A stretch of DNA of 64,000 nt, taken from positions 1 through 64,000 of the IMG/VR virus record IMGVR_UViG_3300044922_000175. One strand, given 5' to 3'. Both the position numbers and the translations under genes were made by a program. Below, one piece after another: positions 6,385-14,528 of this stretch. Source of the stretch: a virus. Within the stretch, counting starts at the first letter, position 1, and each line of letters starts with the position of its first letter. The notes below the pieces were generated by a model. That model searched no databases. It was not told the origin of the DNA and was given only the letters and a program-made list of their open reading frames with translations.

Positions 6385-6651
6385 ATGACCCATACCCAAA
6401 CATTAATTGCTGAGACCTGTGATGAGATTAAAGAGTTACTTCTAGATAAGAATAGAAAGTATGGTGACTCTGCAGTAAATCCTATCAGAATACTATCTAA
6501 AAGTAGTAATACTGAACAGATATTAGTAAGAATAGATGACAAATTAAATAGGATTAAAAATGCTCAATCTGATGAGGATGAGGATGTTATCACTGATTTA
6601 ATTGGTTACCTGGTTTTATATAAAGTAGCTAAAAAGTTTAATAACCCCTAA
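6385..6651 (+). CDS. DUF1599-type (nucleotide modification associated) protein
   Basis: Protein of 88 residues from ATG 6385 (MTHTQTLIAET). The in-frame TTG at 6376 is rejected because it lies inside the promoter element. Motifs KNRKYGDSAVNPIRI, ILVRIDDKLNRIKN and DEDVITDLIGYLVLYK match the DUF1599 family (also called nucleotide modification associated domain 1). These small all-alpha proteins resemble MazG-type pyrophosphatases and are frequent in phages. A role in nucleotide metabolism is likely by family, not shown here. Confidence 0.7.
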   Translation: MTHTQTLIAETCDEIKELLLDKNRKYGDSAVNPIRILSKSSNTEQILVRIDDKLNRIKNAQSDEDEDVITDLIGYLVLYKVAKKFNNP

Positions 6652-6691
6652 AGATTTTAATCTTATTATATATCAATAACTTACAACATTT

Positions 6692-6790
6692 ATGAAGAAC
6701 ACAAAAATTAAATTAATCTGGTTACTACTATTTTTAGTACTTACCGGTGGTTCTATTTTAACAGCATTTGTAACATATCTATTAACATGA
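6692..6790 (+). CDS. 32-residue membrane peptide
   Basis: From ATG 6692: MKNTKIKLIWLLLFLVLTGG and on to a TGA inside the ATGA that starts the next gene. Residues 8-31 form one transmembrane helix after a basic N-terminus. Translational coupling to the phosphoesterase supports a real gene. Function unknown. Confidence 0.45.
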   Translation: MKNTKIKLIWLLLFLVLTGGSILTAFVTYLLT

Positions 6791-7449
6791 GAATAGTTTG
6801 TATATCTGACACGCACACAATGCATGAAGAAGTGAATCTTCCTGATGGTGATATATTAATACATGCTGGTGACTTTAGTAATAGAGGTGGTAAGAGTGAT
6901 GTAGAAGATTTCTTTGGTTGGTTAATGCGCATTAAACCTAAGTATAGACATATAGTGTTTATTGCCGGTAATCATGATAAATCATTTGATAGTAAATATG
7001 GAGAGATGCCGGACTGGTTATCAGAGGGTATAGCAGAACTAGAACAGAATAATATCTGGTATCTAAAAGATGCTCTAATAGAACTAGAGGATATTAAATT
7101 TTATGGTATGCCCTGGACTCCTTGGTTTTATGGAGATACATGGGCATTTAATAAAAGATTGGGCCCGGATATGCAAGAAGTTATAGATATGATTGAGCCT
7201 TGTGATGTATTAATTACACATGGTCCACCAATGTATACCGGTGATTTAACATCAAATAATGGACAACATGTAGGTTGTCCTCAGTTAAGAGAGAAAATAG
7301 AGGAGATCCAACCTAGATTACATGTTTTTGGACATATTCATGAAGGTAGCGGTATCCAAGCAGTAGATAGATGTATTCATGTTAATGCATCTCAGCTTAA
7401 TGAGCACTATGAATTAATAAATATACCTTATTCAATTGAACTACCATGA
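6787..7449 (+). CDS. Calcineurin-like metallophosphoesterase
   Basis: Protein of 220 residues, the usual length for the short bacterial and phage members. The metal-ligand motifs occur in order: SDTH (D8, H10), GDFSNRG (D29), GNHD, THGPP and GHIHEG. The family hydrolyses phosphomono- or diesters with a two-metal centre, and phage members may act on cyclic nucleotides, RNA ends or nucleotides. The substrate is unknown here. The ATG overlaps the stop of the upstream membrane peptide, and its own stop overlaps the next start. Confidence 0.88.
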   Translation: MRIVCISDTHTMHEEVNLPDGDILIHAGDFSNRGGKSDVEDFFGWLMRIKPKYRHIVFIAGNHDKSFDSKYGEMPDWLSEGIAELEQNNIWYLKDALIELEDIKFYGMPWTPWFYGDTWAFNKRLGPDMQEVIDMIEPCDVLITHGPPMYTGDLTSNNGQHVGCPQLREKIEEIQPRLHVFGHIHEGSGIQAVDRCIHVNASQLNEHYELINIPYSIELP

Positions 7450-7625
7450 TAAAAACAGAATGCACTTACTACAACTTCTTTAGAAAGAAAGTTGGACAAA
7501 GGGACTACCCTTACATTTTTTTCTATCCATTACCATTTATTGCAATATCTAAAACTGGGATTACCCATAAGTTTAGTATTACATTAGGATGGTTGTTCTG
7601 GACAATTTATCTAAAATTTAAATGA
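7446..7625 (+). CDS. Hypothetical small hydrophobic protein
   Basis: Protein of 59 residues, starting MIKTECTYYNFF and ending LGWLFWTIYLKFK. It is aromatic and partly hydrophobic (YPYIFFYPLPFIAI), with a likely C-terminal membrane-inserting segment. The 4-nt overlaps with the phosphoesterase before and the helicase after argue for a translated gene. Not recognised. Confidence 0.5.
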   Translation: MIKTECTYYNFFRKKVGQRDYPYIFFYPLPFIAISKTGITHKFSITLGWLFWTIYLKFK

Positions 7626-8725
7626 CTAAAAGAGATCAAATACAACAAAATGCATTAATAGAAGTAATTAAATACAAAAGAAGTAGCGCTGTAATGAGTA
7701 TGGGATCCGGTAAAACTAAACTGGGCCTAATGCACATGCAGTATTATCTACATGATCAAAGCAGATACCTAGTAGTAGCACCCAAAAGATCTATCTTCCA
7801 ATCTTGGATTGATGATTGTAAAAAGTTTGAGTGTGAAGAGTTACTAGAGCATATCACCTTTACAACATATTTATCTTTAAGTAAGAATAAAACAGATTAT
7901 GACTGTGTGTATCTTGATGAGATGCATAGTCTATTAGATAGTCACCTAGAGTGGCTTGAAAGTTACCGGGGAAGAATACTAGGTCTAACAGGTACACCTC
8001 CTAAGAGAGGCTCTAAAGCAGATATAGTATTTAAATATTGTCCGGTTAAATTTACATACACTGTAGATACCGCAATTGATGATAAAATTCTTAATGACTA
8101 TGAGATCCATGTGCATACTATGCCATTGGATACTAGGAATAACATTAAGAAAGAATCTAAGAAGACCGGTACATGGTATACATCTGAGTATAAGCAATAC
8201 AGTTTCTGGAATAGCAAGCTACAGAATGCCAGCAGTGATAAAGAAGTAAGATTCTTAAGAATCATGCGCATGAAAACACTGATGAGCTTACCAAGCAAAG
8301 AGAAATATGCCACACATCTTATGAATAGCACCACTAATAAATGTATAGTGTTTGCCAATACTAAAGAACAAGCAGATAAACTTTGTAGGTATAGCTATTA
8401 TTCCGGGAATAAAAAATCTGAGGATAATCTTCAGAAATTTAAAGATGGTACTATTGATAGACTAAGCTGTGTACTACAACTTAATGAAGGTATTAATATC
8501 CCTAACCTTAAAGAGGGTATTATCCTACATAGTTACAGTAATGAGCGCAAGTCTAATCAACGTATAGGTAGATTGCTAAGACTAAATCCGGATGAGAAGT
8601 CTATAATCCATATATTATGCTATAGTAATACTATAGATGAGACATGGGTAAAGGAAGCCTTATCAGATTTAGACCAAACTAAAATTGCCTGGAAACAGAT
8701 TAACCAATTACAATTAGAGTTATGA
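7622..8725 (+). CDS. SF2 DEAD/SNF2-like helicase
   Basis: Protein of 367 residues. Walker A MGSGKT (K31), Walker B DEMH (99-102), motif III-like LTGTPP (near 120) and C-terminal motifs including IGRLLRL place it in helicase superfamily 2. It is closest in layout to the compact SNF2/UvsW-like helicases found in crAss-like phages. It probably remodels replication or recombination forks. It sits between small genes and the UDG region with 4-nt overlaps on both sides. Confidence 0.85.
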   Translation: MTKRDQIQQNALIEVIKYKRSSAVMSMGSGKTKLGLMHMQYYLHDQSRYLVVAPKRSIFQSWIDDCKKFECEELLEHITFTTYLSLSKNKTDYDCVYLDEMHSLLDSHLEWLESYRGRILGLTGTPPKRGSKADIVFKYCPVKFTYTVDTAIDDKILNDYEIHVHTMPLDTRNNIKKESKKTGTWYTSEYKQYSFWNSKLQNASSDKEVRFLRIMRMKTLMSLPSKEKYATHLMNSTTNKCIVFANTKEQADKLCRYSYYSGNKKSEDNLQKFKDGTIDRLSCVLQLNEGINIPNLKEGIILHSYSNERKSNQRIGRLLRLNPDEKSIIHILCYSNTIDETWVKEALSDLDQTKIAWKQINQLQLEL

Positions 8726-9111
8726 AAGTATTCACAACAACATTACTTAAGAAAGATGGTAAGTTAGATTTTAATAATGATGCCGTCAAGAAAGTATATA
8801 ACCAATTTGTTGGAGTAGTACCGGATGGTTTTACTGTTAATGTAATCTTTGAATTAAATGGTCCTAAAGCTACACTAGCCCAAATATCTAAAGCACATGC
8901 TGCTTGTAGAGAGATAGCTGTGTTTACGGGACATAACTTTGAGGATGTAAAATTATTAGTAAAAGAGAAGGCAGGATTGATTATAAAAAATAATAGTGAT
9001 GGGGAAACCACCACTATTATTAAATCCTTTGCTGACTGCTCTAAGGAAGAGATGAGTCAGGTAATACAAGTTACCGAAGAAATGTGCGCTAGTATGGGAA
9101 TAGGATGTTAA
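8722..9111 (+). CDS. Conserved phage protein, possibly recombination-associated
   Basis: Protein of 129 residues. The middle has a helical block (LAQISKAHAACREIA), then GHNFEDVKLLVKEKAG, and near the end KSFADCSKEEMSQVIQV. That succession resembles NinB-type recombination accessory proteins, which share a KS...S/T-x-E-E-M pattern, but the match is weak. It is coupled to the helicase upstream and converges with the - strand gene at 9108. Confidence 0.5.
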   Translation: MKVFTTTLLKKDGKLDFNNDAVKKVYNQFVGVVPDGFTVNVIFELNGPKATLAQISKAHAACREIAVFTGHNFEDVKLLVKEKAGLIIKNNSDGETTTIIKSFADCSKEEMSQVIQVTEEMCASMGIGC

Positions 9112-9407
9112 TTACCTAGGTTTTTAGCATCCTCTTCAATTTCTTCAATAGTCTTGTATTCTGTAAGTCCTGATTCTGAACCTGCTTTTTCTATATCATT
9201 AATAAGAATAGCTAAAGTTTCATAATGAAACTCCCAAGGTTCACTGTGTGTTTGATTCTTAATTTTTTCACCAGCAGTAGTTAACTCATCTTGAGTTTTA
9301 TCTTTAAGTACATAAAATAATAAAGACTTTACTCTAGTTAAAAAAGCACCATTTACCTCAATCTTAACAATCGCAGAGAAAGGTAACATTCCAATTTTTT
9401 CAGACAT
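9108..9407 (-). CDS. Lone minus-strand conserved phage hypothetical protein
   Basis: Protein of 99 residues from ATG 9407 (MSEKIGMLPFSAIVKIEVNG). The N-terminal block with AFLTRVKSLLFYVL is reminiscent of a small phage protein family of unknown function. A longer start at 9434 is rejected because TAAATTTG lies at 9413-9420, five bases before ATG 9407. It is the only gene on this strand between 1 and 10.28 kb and has its own promoter, so it is regulated separately from its surroundings. Confidence 0.65.
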   Translation of the reverse strand: MSEKIGMLPFSAIVKIEVNGAFLTRVKSLLFYVLKDKTQDELTTAGEKIKNQTHSEPWEFHYETLAILINDIEKAGSESGLTEYKTIEEIEEDAKNLGN

Positions 9408-9412
9408 AATAA

Positions 9413-9444
9413 CAAATTTATACAATATGAGCACTATTCAACAA
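9413..9444 (-). promoter_or_regulatory. Minus-strand promoter, TTG plus TAAATTTG
   Basis: Read on the - strand, TAAATTTG (9420-9413) matches TAnnTTTG. A TTG lies 21 bases upstream at 9444-9442, the expected Bacteroidota spacing. The element ends five bases before the ATG of the 9108-9407 gene, implying a leaderless or near-leaderless transcript. Confidence 0.6.
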
Positions 9445-10149
9445 ATAAATGTAGAAGAAATACAAAAAAAATTAGCAAATACTCTTAGTAAAACAGCTTG
9501 GTATAATGTATTAAACCATTTTATTACTAAAAGCGAGTTCCAAGAAATTGTAGAAAAACTTATATATGAGGTTGAGCAAGGAAAAAGATTTGTACCTAAA
9601 ATTAAGAATACTCTGAATGCATTTAAAGAATGTGATCTTAGTGATTTAAAAGTAGTTATAATTGGTCAAGATCCTTATCCCTGGTTATATAAGAACCATC
9701 CTGATGGTACTGTAGCAGATGGTTTAGCTTTTAGTTGTGGTCATAGTATGAAGATACAACCATCTTTAGACTATATCTATAATGCTATGGGTAAAGAACC
9801 TGATGATAGAAACCCGGATTTAAGATATCTGGCAAATCAAGGTGTATTATTATTAAACAGTGCGTTTACTGTAGAAGTAAATAAGCCAGGTACTCACTAT
9901 GATATCTGGAAACCTTTTATGAATATAGTAATTGATACAATTAATTATAATAAATCAGATATTGTTTTTATATTGCTTGGGAAAGTAGCACAACAGTTTG
10001 AAGATATGATATCTGATAAACACCTAGTACTAAAAGCATCTCATCCTGCAAGTGCTGGATACAATAAAGGTGTTTGGAACTGTGATGATGTCTTCAATAG
10101 AGCAAATAACTATTTAAAAGAAAAAGATAAAACTACAATACAATGGTAA
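9427..10149 (+). CDS. ung: Uracil-DNA glycosylase, family 1
   Basis: Protein of 240 residues, the usual family 1 length. The water-activating motif GQDPYP (D82), the uracil-binding region GLAFSCG, LLLNSAFTVE and the DNA-intercalation loop SHPAS (H206) are all present. It removes uracil from DNA. Together with the dCTP deaminase at 26954, which feeds dUMP synthesis, it suggests that this phage manages uracil in its genome. UDG genes are common in crAss-like replication blocks. Its stop overlaps the next gene. Confidence 0.9.
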   Translation: MSTIQQINVEEIQKKLANTLSKTAWYNVLNHFITKSEFQEIVEKLIYEVEQGKRFVPKIKNTLNAFKECDLSDLKVVIIGQDPYPWLYKNHPDGTVADGLAFSCGHSMKIQPSLDYIYNAMGKEPDDRNPDLRYLANQGVLLLNSAFTVEVNKPGTHYDIWKPFMNIVIDTINYNKSDIVFILLGKVAQQFEDMISDKHLVLKASHPASAGYNKGVWNCDDVFNRANNYLKEKDKTTIQW

Positions 10150-10337
10150 GAGATTTTATTGACACGGTAATCTGTACTTATATACATAAGAAGTACAAAG
10201 AAAAAAACCCAGCTGTTGTAGCCAGGTTTCTTAAATTAAAGTATGGAGTATCTTGCTCTATTGATGTAATCAACAAAAGATACAATTTAGAAAAATGCTC
10301 TCTTGAGTCTGAAGCCAATGTAAAGAGCAATAGCTAA
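10143..10337 (+). CDS. Hypothetical small basic protein
   Basis: Protein of 64 residues beginning MVRDFIDTVICTYIHKKYKE, with a helical body resembling a small helix-turn-helix (ARFLKLKYGVSCSIDVINKR). It overlaps the UDG gene by 7 nt and its end overlaps the - strand spanin-like gene by 51 nt. DNA binding is possible but unproven. Confidence 0.45.
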   Translation: MVRDFIDTVICTYIHKKYKEKNPAVVARFLKLKYGVSCSIDVINKRYNLEKCSLESEANVKSNS

Positions 10338-10814
10338 TAGAAGACCATAGAGCTCTGCTTTTAACTTTTTAATATCGGAGCTCTTATCTTTTATAATAAA
10401 CTCTTGTTCTTTAATGGTACTATCTTTAAGCCGGATATCATTTTCTAATACAGACTCATAAGACTTATCTCTTAGCTTCTGTGTGATTGTATTATTCTTT
10501 ACAATGGTCTGAGTTTTCTCAGGACAAAATGCCGAAACAGCGCCATTCTGAATAGTAATTCTTACATCACCTACAGTGGTATCCAAACTAACACCCTTTA
10601 AACCATCATGAATAACTGTAGTTTGCTTTACGGTATCAATAGTTGTAAGAGTATCAATACTAGTAACGGTGTCAATAATGGTATCAACAACGCAAAGCTT
10701 TCTCCTAAAGAATTCTTCTTTGGTGTTACTGATATGTTTTTCTTTGAAAGCAAGTTTAACAGGGTTACATGCTAATAGTGTGATAGTTAATAAGATTGAT
10801 AATCGGTATTTCAT
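10287..10814 (-). CDS. Probable unimolecular spanin (lipoprotein with C-terminal membrane helix)
   Basis: Protein of 175 residues. It has an N-terminal lipoprotein signal with lipobox (ITLLAC, Cys16), a periplasmic part with a Thr/Asp/Val repeat (DTIIDTVTSIDTLTTIDTV), a charged coiled-coil helix (residues about 115-155) and a C-terminal transmembrane helix (LYGLLLAIALYIGF). A protein anchored in both membranes is the architecture of u-spanins, which fuse the inner and outer membranes at lysis. No sequence family was recognised, so the call rests on topology. Cotranscribed with the gene at 10820. Confidence 0.6.
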   Translation of the reverse strand: MKYRLSILLTITLLACNPVKLAFKEKHISNTKEEFFRRKLCVVDTIIDTVTSIDTLTTIDTVKQTTVIHDGLKGVSLDTTVGDVRITIQNGAVSAFCPEKTQTIVKNNTITQKLRDKSYESVLENDIRLKDSTIKEQEFIIKDKSSDIKKLKAELYGLLLAIALYIGFRLKRAFF

Positions 10815-10819
10815 ATAGT

Positions 10820-11131
10820 TTAAATTTTGGTTTTACTTAATTCCTGATCTAAATCACAAATCTCTTCGTGTTTAGCAACAGGAACAAAAAAAGGTAACTT
10901 TTTTTCAGGTAGCTCACCTTTATTAGATGCTCTCCTAAAATAGTTACCCTTGATTAGAGCTAAGTCTTTTTCTAAAGACTCAATTCTAGCTTGCTGTGAG
11001 CTTGATACCTCTAAAAGACGTTTTACATCTTGCTTCATCTCACGGAGATCAGTCCAAATCATCATCCCAAGTATTGAGATAATTGCGGGACTAGCCCAAA
11101 TTTTAATTTTGTCAATAACGTTTGTTGCCAT
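10820..11131 (-). CDS. Membrane-anchored coiled-coil protein, probable lysis accessory
   Basis: Protein of 103 residues. A membrane helix (about residues 11-27, IWASPAIISILGMMIW) is followed by a heptad-repeat coiled coil (MKQDVKRLLEVSSSQQARI) and a basic tail. Small membrane/coiled-coil proteins commonly precede Rz-like genes in Bacteroidota phages. It lies five bases before the spanin-like gene. A possible attenuator is directly upstream of its start (11136-11196). It could be a holin-like or structural partner. Confidence 0.5.
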   Translation of the reverse strand: MATNVIDKIKIWASPAIISILGMMIWTDLREMKQDVKRLLEVSSSQQARIESLEKDLALIKGNYFRRASNKGELPEKKLPFFVPVAKHEEICDLDQELSKTKI

Positions 11132-11135
11132 AACT

Positions 11136-11196
11136 AAAAAGGGTTAGCCTTCCTCTGAGATAACCCATCTTTGGAAACCTGCAGATAGAGGAAGGC
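11136..11196 (-). promoter_or_regulatory. Possible attenuator ahead of the spanin-like operon
   Basis: Read on the - strand, GGGTTA (11166-11161) can pair with TAACCC (11146-11141), followed directly by TTTTT (11140-11136), a small terminator-like hairpin ending five bases before the ATG. The loop contains AGAGGAAGGC (11156-11147), which is perfectly complementary to GCCTTCCTCT at 11196-11187. The 10-bp stem and the terminator are sterically exclusive, the classic layout of an antiterminator/terminator switch. No known riboswitch class was recognised. The inverted repeat could instead be a protein operator. Confidence 0.45.
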
Positions 11197-11265
11197 ATCC
11201 CCACCTAAATTAAAACTATGAATGATAGAAGTTGTCAAAAGATATACAGATTTCTAGATAGGTTC

Positions 11266-11296
11266 TTGTGGATACGATGTTAGTGAGTTATATTTG
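11266..11296 (+). promoter_or_regulatory. Promoter of the replication operon (TTG, 20 bp, TATATTTG)
   Basis: TTG at 11266-11268 and TATATTTG at 11289-11296 are separated by 20 bases, an exact fit to the Bacteroidota housekeeping promoter. The ATG of the DnaA-like gene follows after 29 bases. Confidence 0.75.
11267..11275 (-). promoter_or_regulatory. DnaA-box-like sequence (GTATCCACA)
   Basis: TGTGGATAC on the + strand is GTATCCACA on the - strand, eight of nine matches to the DnaA box TTATCCACA. It lies 51 bases before a gene encoding a DnaA-domain-IV protein. It also overlaps the promoter's TTG element, so binding there could repress that gene. A single site is weak evidence. Confidence 0.35.
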
Positions 11297-11325
11297 TACT
11301 CCCACTATTAATATACAAACCAACT

Positions 11326-11781
11326 ATGAAAGAAACAATAAAAAGTGAAGAAGTAGAGGAAGAAATTGCAAAATTTAAAAAGCAATTTCAGGAAAAACAC
11401 GGCATTAAACTAATTGTATTATCTCCTGCAGATAATATAAATAGGCTTACAATACCGGAAGCAGCTGAAATTATTAATAGACACCTGGTTAAGTATAGTG
11501 CACTGCATTATAAAAAACCGGCTAAAAAGAAATCTAGAAGAGAGGATACAGTTATTCACTCACAGGCATTCTGTAAGATTTGTAAAGATCTTAATTATGG
11601 ACCTAGTGAAATAGCAAGATTTCTTGATAAGGATCATAGTACCGTTATATACTCTATAAGAAAAGCAAGTGACTTATTATCTATAAATGATAACCGCTTC
11701 TTAACTGTATATAATTCTGTTAAACGAGAGATAATAAATAAAATGTATGGAAGAGATATTCAATATTCTGATTCAGAATAA
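11326..11781 (+). CDS. Protein with DnaA domain IV-like DNA-binding helix-turn-helix
   Basis: Protein of 151 residues. The C-terminal half (about 78-125) has FCKICKDLNYGPSEIARFL and DKDHSTVIYSIRKA, matching the DnaA C-terminal signature around DHTTVLHA-RKI that recognises DnaA boxes. The AAA+ domain of DnaA is absent, and the N-terminal part is a charged helix with a basic linker (KKPAKKKSRRED). It probably binds origin or host DnaA boxes, either as a phage initiator or to interfere with host DnaA. First gene after promoter 11266. A second such protein is at 24711. Confidence 0.7.
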   Translation: MKETIKSEEVEEEIAKFKKQFQEKHGIKLIVLSPADNINRLTIPEAAEIINRHLVKYSALHYKKPAKKKSRREDTVIHSQAFCKICKDLNYGPSEIARFLDKDHSTVIYSIRKASDLLSINDNRFLTVYNSVKREIINKMYGRDIQYSDSE

Positions 11782-12334
11782 GATAACTCCTAACCAGCAT
11801 TACATGCTACATTGTCTCCGGAATAAAATACAACCTACTGCTATTAATCCATATGCAGAGGGAAGAGAACTCAAGTTTAAAGGTTTAGTAAATGATAAGT
11901 GGGAACTACTCCCAATTGCCACTGAACTCCTTGATAAGATAGATGAGTTCTTCCATGTAAAGAAAGAAGAGACAACTAAAGTAATTGCCGGTGATGATTT
12001 TAAAGAGAACATAGTCAAGTATCTGGACCTATTCCCTAAACGTAAACTACCAAGCGGTAAACTAGCTAGATCAGACAAGAAGAATATTGAGAGTAACTTC
12101 AGATGGTTCTTTAAAACCTTTGAGTATTCTTGGGACACTGTTCTTAAAGCAACAGCTCACTATGTAGACGAGTATGAGAAGAAGAATTATCTATACATGC
12201 AGACATCACAATACTTTATCAGTAAGACACAACCGGATAAATCCAAAATGTCAGAACTGGCAAACTATTGTGCAATGCTAATAGATGGTGTAGATATGGA
12301 TGATGATGATCATTTTAAAGAAAAAGTAGTATGA
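11747..12334 (+). CDS. Putative replication accessory protein / helicase loader
   Basis: Protein of 195 residues, overlapping the DnaA-like gene by 35 nt and the DnaB gene by 4 nt. The first 65 residues (ITPNQHYMLHCLRNK to LLPIATELLDKID) look like a winged helix. The C-terminal part (LPSGKLARSDKKNIE, RWFFKTFEYSWDTVLKA) recurs beside DnaB-type helicases in related phages. Position suggests loading or replication initiation. Enzymatic motifs are absent, so this is an inference from context. Confidence 0.45.
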   Translation: MEEIFNILIQNKITPNQHYMLHCLRNKIQPTAINPYAEGRELKFKGLVNDKWELLPIATELLDKIDEFFHVKKEETTKVIAGDDFKENIVKYLDLFPKRKLPSGKLARSDKKNIESNFRWFFKTFEYSWDTVLKATAHYVDEYEKKNYLYMQTSQYFISKTQPDKSKMSELANYCAMLIDGVDMDDDDHFKEKVV

Positions 12335-13293
12335 CAAAAGAGTTATGGATTCCTAGAAAAGATGGCTTTAAGAAAGCTTTAGAGTACATGAAGGGTAGAT
12401 CTGATGGAGTTATTAAATCCATACAGACACCCTGGGCTAAATTTAATGATGCTACTACTAATGGTATTGAGTGGAACACACTTAATGTAATTGGTGGTAG
12501 ACCAGGTGCTGGTAAAACTCTGATTAAAGACCAGATTATCCGGGAAGCATTTGCTCTTAACCCAGATACACAGTTTAGAGTACTAGAATTCAGCTTTGAG
12601 ATGATTATGCAGACATCATGCCTGCGTGATTTTAGTGCAAGTTTAGGTAAGACTTATAAGTATCTGTGTAGTGCAGAGAACAATAAACTTACCAATGAAG
12701 AGTTAGCTCAATGTTATGAGTTAGCAAAACAGAAGGTGCACTATCCTATTGACACAGTTGAACAACCCTGTACTGTAAATGAGATGCGTGATATAGTAGA
12801 TAAATACATCAATGAATATCAGACAAAGACAATTATTACATTGGACCACAGTATCCTATTAAAGAAAGCCCCATACCATAGAGACAAATACGAGATGTTA
12901 TATGAGTTTGGTGAGATGCTTACTGAGATAAAAAGAGTGTACCCAATTACTATGATTGTTCTTAGTCAGTTAAATAGAAGTGTAGAATCACCGGAAAGAA
13001 ATGAAGATGGTAAGTATGGTAACTACATACTTGACTCTGATATCTTTGGTGGTGATGCTCTATTACAGCACGCTGACTTAGTAGTAGGTCTTAACAGGCC
13101 AGCAAAACAAAAAATTAAATACTATGGACCTGATAGATATATCATTGAAGATGATAAGACTTTGGTTATGCACTTTCTTAAAGCAAGAAATGGTGATAAC
13201 CGGATGTCATTCTTTAAGGCCCAATTTGAAAAGATGAGTGTAACAGAAATGGAGACACCAGCAACACAAGAAAGAAGAATTAAAACCGTATGA
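12331..13293 (+). CDS. Replicative DNA helicase, DnaB-like
   Basis: Protein of 320 residues, consisting of the RecA-like C-terminal domain without the DnaB N-terminal primase-interaction domain. Walker A is GGRPGAGKT (K62), followed by the conserved EFSFEM block, the Walker B strand TIITLDHS and the sensor segment MIVLSQLNRSVE. LNRPAK and MHFLKARNGDN match motif H4 and the arginine-finger region. It is expected to be hexameric and to unwind DNA at the fork, working with the primase at 15271 and the polymerase at 22494. Confidence 0.88.
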   Translation: MTKELWIPRKDGFKKALEYMKGRSDGVIKSIQTPWAKFNDATTNGIEWNTLNVIGGRPGAGKTLIKDQIIREAFALNPDTQFRVLEFSFEMIMQTSCLRDFSASLGKTYKYLCSAENNKLTNEELAQCYELAKQKVHYPIDTVEQPCTVNEMRDIVDKYINEYQTKTIITLDHSILLKKAPYHRDKYEMLYEFGEMLTEIKRVYPITMIVLSQLNRSVESPERNEDGKYGNYILDSDIFGGDALLQHADLVVGLNRPAKQKIKYYGPDRYIIEDDKTLVMHFLKARNGDNRMSFFKAQFEKMSVTEMETPATQERRIKTV

Positions 13294-13838
13294 TAAGCAC
13301 AAAATCAACACAGAAACTTAGTACGGAAGAAAGAAAGAAGAGGATACAAGACTTGTATGAACACCAAATGGAAAAATTCATGCAGGAAAATGTATCTGAA
13401 CCTTTATTTATTCCAAAGATGGCCTACAAACCGGCCACAAAAGATGAGAAGCACATTACATTCTTTGCCTCTGAGTTAGAGAGAGCAGAGTATTATGAGG
13501 TGCCTAAGAATGTATACACTGAATTTATTAGCAGTGAGTACATTCCTGAAGATCCCAAACGTACATTGTACAAGTGGGTATTTAATCCACACTGGAGAAC
13601 AGAGTATGATATCATTGAAGCTACAGAAAGCATTCAAGAGAGATACATGATTCCTGTTGCGGAACTTAGAATTGTGCAGCAACCTGTTGCACAAAAAGAA
13701 ATTAAATTGCCACAATTGGATCTAGGTCCTACAGATGAGCCTTTTAATATGCTTACAATTAGAGATCTTGCTGCTATCATGCTGAAGAAGCCAGTTAGTA
13801 ACAAGCAATGGTTAAATGAAATTATAAAATCAAAGTAA
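13290..13838 (+). CDS. Hypothetical replication-block protein with MISTK start
   Basis: Protein of 182 residues starting MISTKSTQKLSTEERKKRI. The first five residues are identical to those of the SSB-like (14529) and primase (15271) proteins, although the rest is unrelated. It has a charged helical N-terminus and later a Pro/Gln-rich segment (VQQPVAQKEIKLPQLDLGP). It lies between DnaB and the RecA-like ATPase. Not recognised. Confidence 0.5.
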   Translation: MISTKSTQKLSTEERKKRIQDLYEHQMEKFMQENVSEPLFIPKMAYKPATKDEKHITFFASELERAEYYEVPKNVYTEFISSEYIPEDPKRTLYKWVFNPHWRTEYDIIEATESIQERYMIPVAELRIVQQPVAQKEIKLPQLDLGPTDEPFNMLTIRDLAAIMLKKPVSNKQWLNEIIKSK

Positions 13839-13839
13839 T

Positions 13840-14523
13840 ATGGCATCAAGCATCTTAGTTATCGCAGAGAGTGGTGCAGGTAAAAGCACAAGTATTGCAA
13901 ACCTGGACCCACAAGAAACATTTATTATTAACGTTGCAAACAAACCACTTCCTTTTAAAGGATGGAAGTCTAAGTACAAAATCTGGAGTAGGGAAGACCA
14001 AACCGGTAACATGTATACAAGAGCAGCTTCTAAAGAAATTGAGGCCTGTCTTAAATATGTTAGTGAGAAGAGACCTGAGATTAAGAATATTGTAATTGAT
14101 GACTTTCAGTACATGTCAGCATTTGAGTATTTTGATAGAGCAGAAGAGAAAGGTTTTGACAAGTTTACTAGTATTGCTAAGAGTATTGCAACTATTGCAA
14201 AGCTCCCAACTACATTACGTGAAGATTTGTACATTTTCTTCTTAACCCATGCAGAAGAGTCTCAAGACTTAGAAGGTAGAAGAAAGTTTAAGGCCAAGAC
14301 TATTGGAAAATTAGTAGATAACAGTTTAACTTTGGAGGGACTATACTCTATAGTTTTATTTGGTAAAGTAAAGAAAGATAAGGATGGTGGTATGCGCTAC
14401 ATATTTGAGACCCAGAATAATGGTGAGAATACATGCAAGTCACCAGCCGGTATGTTTGAGTCCTTTGAGATTCCCAATGATTTAGAATTTGTAAAACAAG
14501 CAATAATTAACTACGAAAATTAA
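13840..14523 (+). CDS. RecA-like P-loop ATPase, Sak4-type recombinase candidate
   Basis: Protein of 227 residues. Walker A SGAGKST (K15) is at the very N-terminus, Walker B IVIDDF at about 84-89, then a polar sensor strand (LYIFFLTHAEE). The short RecA core resembles phage Sak4-type single-strand annealing/recombination ATPases. The SSB-like gene follows after five bases, and Sak4 proteins are known to work with SSB. Alternative: another class of phage AAA ATPase. Confidence 0.65.
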   Translation: MASSILVIAESGAGKSTSIANLDPQETFIINVANKPLPFKGWKSKYKIWSREDQTGNMYTRAASKEIEACLKYVSEKRPEIKNIVIDDFQYMSAFEYFDRAEEKGFDKFTSIAKSIATIAKLPTTLREDLYIFFLTHAEESQDLEGRRKFKAKTIGKLVDNSLTLEGLYSIVLFGKVKKDKDGGMRYIFETQNNGENTCKSPAGMFESFEIPNDLEFVKQAIINYEN

Positions 14524-14528
14524 TAACC

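Larger units (their letters stand above)
11132..11325. other. Divergent intergenic region between lysis-type and replication genes
   Basis: This 194-base region separates the - strand spanin-like unit from the + strand DnaA-like gene. It holds the 10-bp inverted repeat described at 11136-11196, a + strand promoter at 11266-11296 and a near-perfect DnaA box at 11267-11275. The combination makes it a candidate replication or regulatory region. No other gene is convincing here. Confidence 0.5.

Noticed and set aside
11218-11283. 21-residue frame in the divergent intergenic region
   Set aside because: No ribosome-binding site or recognisable composition. It spans the DnaA-box-like site and promoter TTG element.
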